Assembly (NCBI GenBank): GCA_963576735.1
Contig: OY755178.1
Location: 7,688,001-7,752,000 of the forward strand
Reading direction: 5' to 3'
DNA from: Bedellia somnulentella
Taxonomy: Eukaryota; Arthropoda; Insecta; Lepidoptera; Bedelliidae
DNA: 64,000 nt
A program made the position numbers and the translations under genes. The first letter of the stretch is position 1. Each line of letters opens with the position of its first letter. Of the stretch, positions 40,001 through 49,000 are shown one piece after another. Below the pieces are notes generated by a model, which worked only from the letters and a program-made list of their open reading frames with translations, was not told the origin of the DNA and searched no databases.

Positions 40001-43000
40001 ATCAGAAATGAGGAAATCAGAAGAAAGACTAAAGTTACGGATATCATATCTCGCATTGAACATCTAAAATGGAGCTGGACAGGACACATGCTGCGCTGCA
40101 AGCTAAACAAGTGGAGCCAACAGGTGACTCTTTGGTATCCTAGAGAGAACACCAGAAAACCAGGGCGTCCAAAGAGTAGATGGAGTGACGATATCCGCCT
40201 AACCCTAGGACCTTTTTGGACTCGAGCGCGGAGGATCGAACCCAATGGAGAGAGCTGGAGGAGGCCTATGCCAAGAGGCACGCCGAACTGCGTGACATAT
40301 TATAAATAAATATTGTATTGTATTTGTACTGTGGTTCAGAATAAAAGGGCTTTATTATTATTATAAGATTTAACCCAGTCTGGAAGGATATTGCAGGCTT
40401 GAATCACCTGATTATCCGAAAATTAAGATGATTCCGTGCTTCGGAGGGCACGTTAAGCCGTCGGTCCCGGCTACTATTACGGTAGTAGTAGTTAGTCTGC
40501 CAACCCGCAATTGGCCAACGTCGTGGACTAAGGCCAAATCACCCTATATAGGGTAGGCTCGAGCCCTTTGGTGGGGACGTATATGGGCTGTGAGGAGAAG
40601 GATCTACGAATTATCCTATTTCAGAGTTAGTTGGAGTGAATTTTTCTCTTTTCATTAATATATAACCAGAGTTTCGGAATAGAATATATTTGAATCTTTT
40701 GGAGGTTGAGACGATAATAGCGAAAGTAGTTATTGGTTAACCGTCTTTTATTGCAAAACAAGGGTTGGTTTACTATCGAAATACATAAAAAATATCGTAG
40801 GCTATGGGCCCAATCCTAATGCACAGCAATCATGCATACACCAGAACCCTTAGTTGTATTTTAATGTACTTACGGGAAGAGTGGAGGTTGGCAATTTTAA
40901 GGCTACACGGATTTTGATGTCATATTTCGACTGAATACTCCAGAAAGCATTAAAGTTTTACTAGATTTGCAAAATATTTCTTTTCTTAATGTTTTTATTT
41001 TATTTATTTATTTATTCATACATGATAACCATCATTACAGGCGCAGCCTAATGCAATGGCATCGAAATACACAACAACTTATAAAATATATTTTAGTTTT
41101 ATTCGGCCCAATCTTTTAATTCAGTTTTTTCGACTTACTGTGTTTCAAACATTTTTTCAAGTATGAAGTCTAGCACCAAAAATTCCTTCATATAAATTTA
41201 AAATGCTCCCTCGATCAAAGAATATCCTTCGTGGCCGCGGAGGTGGTCTGGCTTATTACATAAGAAATGGCATCACAGCCAGAACATTGCAGCACCCCGA
41301 GTCCCCCGTCGAACAGTGGTGGCTTCGTGTAACAGTCAATGGGCTGAGACTAGTTATTGGAACGGCTTATCGCCCGCAGTGGCAGCTTGTTGACGATTTT
41401 TTGGATGCCATCACGGAGTCGTTGTGCTCACTGACGCATTTTGATAAGGTTATTCTGTTAGGAGATTTTAATATAAATCAACTAGATACTAACAGCAGTA
41501 GTTATCGTAAGTTCGATACCTTTTTACAATGTGCAGGTCTGCGTCAAGTGGTAAACAAGCCTACGCACTTCACCCATCATACTAATACTTTAATTGACCT
41601 TGTTTGTACAGACGCTGCTGTAAATAGTGTCACAGTTTGTGGTGTCACGGGATTGATCGGCCATTCTATGATACATACAACATTTAATATAAAAAAAGAA
41701 AGATTCAAGCCGACATGCATACAATGTAGACCTATGAGGTCCGTTGATCTCGCTGCCGTCGACGCGGAAATACAATTATATGATTGGCAGAATATGCTAA
41801 ACAAAACTTCTGTTAATGATATGGTGGCGTTACTCAATACTTGTATTTTAGATATTTGCGATAGGCATGCGCCCCTAAGAACGGTATGTATCAAACAAAA
41901 ACCCATGCCTTGGATTTCAGAAAATACTAAAGTTCTTATTCATTTTAAAAATAAAGCATTAGAAAAGTACCGATCATCTCACCTCGATAAAGATAAAGAA
42001 TACTACAAAACTCTGAAGAAACAAGTAGAGATTACAATGGACAGTGAAAAACGGGCATATTTTAAACAAAAGATTAATTCTTGTACTAAAGACTCGAAAA
42101 GACTATGGAAGAACCTTAAATCTAACATTCTAGACGATACTATGGATACTGACAAATTGCCCCCTCATCTTAGTGATCCTGATTTGATAAATAATTATTT
42201 TTTGAATCTGCCGTGTCCTGATTTTGTACCAGTGTCAGAATTTTCATATTTTGAATCTAATCGATTTGGTAATGCGATATTCAAGTTGAAAACAGTAGAT
42301 GAATCTCAGGTTGCAAAGGCTATATTGTCAATTGATTCGGATGCTCAGGGTGTTGATAATATTAATTTAAATATGATTTTACTTACCTTACCTCATGCAC
42401 TTTTTTACATAACCTACTTAATAAATTTTTCGATATCTTCTTTAACATTCCCTGAGTGCTGGAAAACGGCTATTATTACCCCTTTTCCGAAAAATCCATC
42501 ACCAAACAATTTAAAGGATTTAAGACCGATCAGTTTACTACCCTGCTTGTCAAAGGTGCTCGAACGTATCGTTTTTTGGCAGCTGTCAGATTTTTTGGAA
42601 TTGAATGGTATATTACCTGCAAAGCAGTCAGGTTTTCGCAAGGGTGTAAGTACTACAACAGCACTGTTAGACGTAATTGACAATATTTTAGCGGCACAAG
42701 ATAAAGGCACGGCAACGGTTCTGACTTTGCTCGATTTTTCACGCGCTTTTGATTGTATAAGTCTTCCACTTCTCCTTTCCAAGCTGCGATACTATGGTTT
42801 CCACTCTGACACCATAGCCTGGTTTAGGAGTTACCTAACTGACAGGTCACAAATAGTGCGTACTAAATTGGCAAATGGTGCAAATAGTTCTGCAGTTAAA
42901 CCTGTTTCTAGGGGCGTGCCACAGGGATCGATATTGGGACCGATTTTGTTTGTGTTATATACGGCAGACATTGTTAAACAAATAAAGCATTCACAATTTC

Positions 43001-46000
43001 ATTTGTACGCTGATGATGTTCAAATATATATGCACTTAAATCCTTGCCAAATAAATCCATCTTTAGCAAAACTAAACACTGACCTTGAAAATATAGCACT
43101 TTGGGCATCCCGGAATGCTTTGTTGTTAAACCCTAGTAAGTCTAAGTTTATGGTGCTGGGTTCGAAAAAACAAGTTGCGTCCGTTTTGTCTTCCAAACCT
43201 TGTATAACTATAAATGGGACAAAGGTCGAGCAGGTGTCACTGGCCAGAGTTCTTGGCATTCTTGTGGATTCTGGATTACGTTTTGAGGACCACATAATCA
43301 ATGTTGCAAAGAGTTGTATGTTCCGTATTAAAGTACTCTACAAAATCCGTCACCTGCTCTCCGAGGAAGTGCGTTTATTGCTGTGTGAGGCTCTAATTTT
43401 ATCTAAATTGAACTATGGCAGCATAGTTCTGGGTCCTTGTCTTTTATCTACATCAAAACGGTTGATTCAAAGAGTACAAAATACCTGCATAAGATTCTGC
43501 TACAAAATACCACCAAGATCTCATATTACTCCTAAATTGAATAGAGAGGGCCTACTTAATATGGATTCTAGGAGGCAACTTCATCTGGCTAGCTTAGTCC
43601 ACCAAGTCATTAAGTTTAAGCGACCGGAATACTTGTATAGTAAGTTATCCTGGCCATCCTATACATTTAACTCGAGGAGTCTTTATTCAATGACTTTGGT
43701 AACACCGTTTCACAAAACTAGGGCTTTTGAGGGAAGCTTCCGCTACCAGGCAACAAAATGCTGGAACAATCTTCCTCCACCCCTTAAATGTCCCATTTCC
43801 AAAATCTCTTTCAAAACTCAATTTAAAAAAATATTACTTGATAAGCAAAAATTGTTATGATAGTCGAGGTTTCTCCCAAAAGTCAATTATGAGTAATACT
43901 AATAATTTTTTTTTCATTGCATGTTCATATAAATATAGGTTTATTATATTTCAGAAAAACTATTGGTTTTATCGTGTTGGAATAACCCAGCGGTTAATTT
44001 AATTTATTTACTATATTTATATGTATATAACTATATTTAATCTATTTTACCATTTCAATAATATCACAAATTAATACTATTTATATTTTCACTATAGCTT
44101 ACTTACTAAGATATTTCTTGTTGTAATTTATTTATGTTTTTTCTTTTATATAATTTAAATATTTGAATCTCAAAAATGTTAAGAACAGTTGTGTCGACAA
44201 AGGGAGCGGCAGAATAACAGCGTCTGCACTTTATAGGGCAGGCACTATGCTGAGCCGTACCCTTTTTCAGTTTTCTGCAACTTGTTTTGTAAATTTTAAA
44301 TGTATGTTCGTTTTGTGTCGCAGTTAATAGAAATAAATGTATTTTCATTCATTCATTCATTCAAGTCGTGGAGATAGCTCAATCAAAATTACATGGCAAA
44401 TAGCTGACAAAATTGGCAAGTTTTTAAAAATAATTTTGGAGACATTTTTGGGATAAGTTTTTTTTAAATCGTTTCAAAAGAGATCTTTAATTTAAACATT
44501 TTAACAAACTTAGGATTCAACATTTTTTTAATGGCTTAATTGTAGCATATCGGCTCACAATTGCTTTTGTTTTTGCAAGTGCTACTGTTCACCTATTTCA
44601 GAAAAAAAACAAGCTTGTATCTCAACAATTGATGTGTCTGTGACCAATAATGTCAAATAAAACAAGGTTTACCAAAAAAATAAGAAAAAAAATCATATCT
44701 CGAAAACTACAAAAAGTCGCGGAACATACATGGGGGTAATTCGGGTACCCCTAGGGGTATTCTGTCCTTGGACTTCCGCTTGACACTATTTATTGGGAAA
44801 CCCTGTATATATAATTTAATATTTAATTTATTCACTTGTAGCAAATTATGTTTAATGCTAATATCGTGAATTCATTCAGAGTACACCAAAACAAGTCTAC
44901 ATCCTCAGCAATTAAATTTAATGTTCTAAGAGCCCGAGTGACTGGAGCCTCCCCTAGTAGCTTGGTACATGCCAACAGAGCAAATAGTTGCTTTTGCCTA
45001 AGGCTCTCATCCATGTCATTGTGTATGTTTAACTAATATTTTATTTTTCAGCTGGAAACTACAGTGCTCTCAAGTTTACCTTCAAACTCGGAAGAGAAGT
45101 TGGTTATTACTTGATGGACTATTTCATCCCATCCATGATGATAGTCGCCATGTCTTGGGTCACGTTCTGGCTGCAAGCTGATGCTTCTGCTCCGAGGATT
45201 ACACTTGGTGAGCTATCATTTACTTACAAACAGCATATATATAGGTTAATAGATTCTTTTAAAAAAGATCATCTCATCTAATCCGATTAAAAGTCAACTG
45301 TAGGACACAGGCCTACCGCAAATAAATCCCCGATGTCCTGTCTGACACTTCTTTCATGCATCGGTTTCATACGCTTTTCATTAGGTCGTCGATTTACCGT
45401 TTAGACCTTCTACCTACCTATTTACACCCCAATAGACACAACATGAAAACACATACAACAGTAAAAATACCACATCACAATCATCGTATAAGGCATCGCG
45501 ACATTCTTTTTCATCTGCAAAACTCCTATTTTAAAAAGAAAGAGGTTTAGGTTGCAATATCGTAATCTATGGCCGCTAACTGTTAAAATTGTAGGTACAT
45601 CATGTACTTGTATTGGGATCAATATATTTCTATCCAGTTAGCTAATTAATATTTAAACTTCTACAGGCACAAGCACTATGTTGTCGTTCATCACCCTAGC
45701 GTCCTCGCAGGCCAAGACGCTGCCGAAGGTGTCGTACATCAAAGCCAGTGAGATCTGGTTCCTCGGCTGCACTGGCTTCATCTTCTCTGCTTTAGTAGAG
45801 TTTGCCTTTGTCAACACTATATGGAGAAGAAAGTAAGTTCTGATTTTTGAAACTGATGCAAATGTGTAAATGTTAACTTTACTATTCCAAAGCCCTTTAT
45901 GGGCAATCCAACCAAACGGTAATCCTACCTACTCATAATTTTCTATAAAATAGCCAAATTTTATGGAAAATTATGGTGAAAGAGTGGTGAAAGATGATTA

Positions 46001-49000
46001 AGTTAAAGTTCTACAACTACCTCACCTAACAATCTCCTTTTAGTCACATACCCTTCATCACCTCTAAATAAATAAGATTTTTATTTTTATTGATTAACTT
46101 ATCCACACTCCCCAGGAGACTCCCCAGGGGCCACAATCTAGTTTATAAGTATAGATTAATACCCCTATGTATTATAATTATAAATATTAACAAACCTTTA
46201 AAATAAATAGTTTCAATTTTTTTTTCACCTTTGCGACTTTTATATTGTTAGGTACTTCCATTTGAAACAACACAGCTTTAAACAATAAAGTTACATCATA
46301 AATTGCTGTGTAGTGTCGGCTTAGAATAGCACTACCCCATTTCTTCCGGTGGGTGTACGTAAGAGGCGACTAACGGTATTGGGGCTTTTAAGGGATTTTT
46401 GGGCGATGCGGTTGGAGACCCATCACCAATAACCTTTACTTTACCATCTTTTCCCCACTCAAGTTTCCAAAAGTGGCTGAGGAATTTCTAATTCCTTAGC
46501 TCTGGCTACCCCTTCTCGGGATTTATAGTCGTGAGTATATGTATATGTTACATCATAAATGTGACTACTATACTATACATATATGTGCTAATGATGTGAG
46601 AGAGTTAACTTATTCGTAATAATTACAATTACTTCGCATACTTATACTAGTCGGAGTGACATTAATCATTAGAGTGTCTTAAGACGTGTATTAATGACAT
46701 TATTTAGTGGACATTCTAAATATAATGAAATAACATACATACATACATATACTCACGCCATTAGTTCCCATTGGGGTAGGCAGAGACTATTGATCGCCAC
46801 TTCGCACGATCCTGACAAACCTCTCTAGCTTCGTTTACATCCATCAATCTTTTCATACATGCTCTTTTATTCTTCATACTTCGGACGCCAGCCTTTTTGA
46901 GCACACTCTCAATTTGGTCCAAGTGTGTTCTCCGTGGTCGTCCTCTACTAACATTACCATCCACACTAGCTCTATAGATCCCTTTTACCAATTTTATATC
47001 ATCTATCCTCTCTATGTGCCCAAACCATCTCAACATTCCTTTTTCTATCTTTCTTACAATATCATCTTTCACACCACACTTTTCACGAATAACACTATTT
47101 CTCACTCGGTCACATAATCTAACATTACAAATTTTTCTGAGGGACCTCATCTCTACTGCATTCACTCTGCTCTCATGCTTTGTCTGCCACACCCAACATT
47201 CGCTTCCATACATAAGCGTAGGAACAAGAACAGCATCATGCACAGCCATTCGGGCCTTTTCAGACACCGATTGACAGGTCATTAGGCTATTCATTGCTCC
47301 ATTTACCGCATTACCCTTTTTCACTCTTCTTTCAATATCTTCATCACATTTTCCATCCCTTGTAAACAAACTTCCCAGATATACAAACTCCTTCACCTGT
47401 TCCACATCCTTACCATCAATCGCAATCACGCATTCTGTCACATCTTCCTGTCTCTCAAAAACCATCGTTTTGGTCTTATCCACATTCACCCTCATTCCCT
47501 TTCTTACAAAAGACTCACATGCAATATTCATCATCTCTTGCAACTCTTCTGCCGACGATGCAAGTAGCACTTGATCGTCAGCATACAAGAGGCATTTAAT
47601 GATGAATCCACTCATTCTTAGTCCATAATCACTTTCACGCAACTCTGTCAAGCAGTCATCCATGAACAAATTGAAGAGCCACGGAGAAGCTACACATCCC
47701 TCTCGGACACCCCTAGAGATTCCGAACCAGTCAGTGTTTTCCCCGTTTACTCTTACACATGCACTAGAATCCTCATAGAGTGATACCAATGCACGTATAA
47801 GTTGACTCCCCAAACCGAACTTGGATAACACCTCCCATAAACAATTTCTTACCACCCTATCATACGCCTTCTCTAAATCAATGAAGGAGCAATACACCTT
47901 TTGGTTCTTAGCTAAGAACTTTTCGATGATGCTCCTTAGAGAGAAGATTTGATCCATACATCCCATTCCTTTCCTAAATCCCGCTTGCACATCCCATATT
48001 TTCTCATCAGTTTCATTCATCACTCTTTCAATCAGTACCTTAGCATACAATTTACCAACAATGCTGAGTAAGCTGATGCCGCGGTAGTTTTTAGCCTCTT
48101 GGTGTGACCCCTTTCCTTTATATAGAGGCACAATCACCGCCTTGCACCAGTCCCGTGGAACTTTACCACTCGACCAGCATTTTTGGAAAAGGAAGTACAA
48201 CCAAGACGCCACCAACCCTTTACCAGCCCTCAGCATTTCGATAGTAATCCCATCATACCCTGCCGCCTTCCCTAATTTCATACTTTTCATTGCTTTCATT
48301 ATTTCTTCCATAATAATCTCGCTGTCACTAAATTCACCCATCTCCCCGTTCCAATCAACATTACTGTCGATTGGCGAAGAAATGGATGCATCCTCTTTCT
48401 CAAACAGTCCCTCAAAATAATTCTTCCATACCCGTTTCATGCTACTTTCATCCGTCGCCAATTCACCCTGTTCATCTCTTATTACACTCACTCTCGTGTT
48501 TTGGGAAACTCCCTTTTCTTTCCGGATATACTTCCAGAATAACTTTTGGTTATTCCGGAAATTATCAGAAAGTTTCCTCTCACACCACTCTTGCAAATCC
48601 CGCTTTTTCTTTTCTATTTTCTTCTTTACCTCATTCTTAACTCTCTTATATTCATCTTCACTTTTCTGCACTACATCGTCAGTTACACTCGCATCCATCC
48701 GTTTACTAGCTTTAATCGCTAGTAAATCTAACCACGCTTTCTTCTTATCTCCAACCACCTCTTTCACAACTTTATCCCACCAACTTGTTGGTGGTCTATT
48801 TGACCTTTTACGCACTCCACATACTTCCGTCGCACATTCAACCATCGTCGATTTGAGCACATCCCATACTTCTTCTATTTCCATTTCATCCTTCATCTCC
48901 ATAATGAAATAAATGTCAATATTTACGAATATTTTTTTATACTAACTTTTCATTAATGTTTTTTTTGTTTTTTTTTTTAACTATCAATTCATTTGCAAAA

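Larger units (their letters stand above)
36129..40363 (+). mobile_element. LINE-P, nearly full-length non-LTR retrotransposon
   Basis: About 4.2 kb bounded by a 12-bp target duplication, TAAGATTTAACC (36117-36128 and 40364-40375). Order: 5' UTR, ORF1 (coiled coil), ORF2 (endonuclease, reverse transcriptase, C-terminal domain), short 3' UTR with AATAAA and a (TTA)n tail. Each ORF carries one apparent disabling change. The protein style suggests an RTE/Proto2-like clade, which I cannot confirm. Confidence 0.85.
36013..40606 (+). mobile_element. SINE-C split by LINE-P
   Basis: The tRNA-derived head at 36013-36090 has box A (TGGTCGAGCGG) and box B (GGTTCGATTCC). The body resumes at 40376 (TGATTCCGTGCTTCGGAGGG, then CCTATATAGGGTAGGCTCGA). 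Head and body join across the LINE insertion at 36117/40375. The style is that of a common lepidopteran SINE. Confidence 0.82.
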
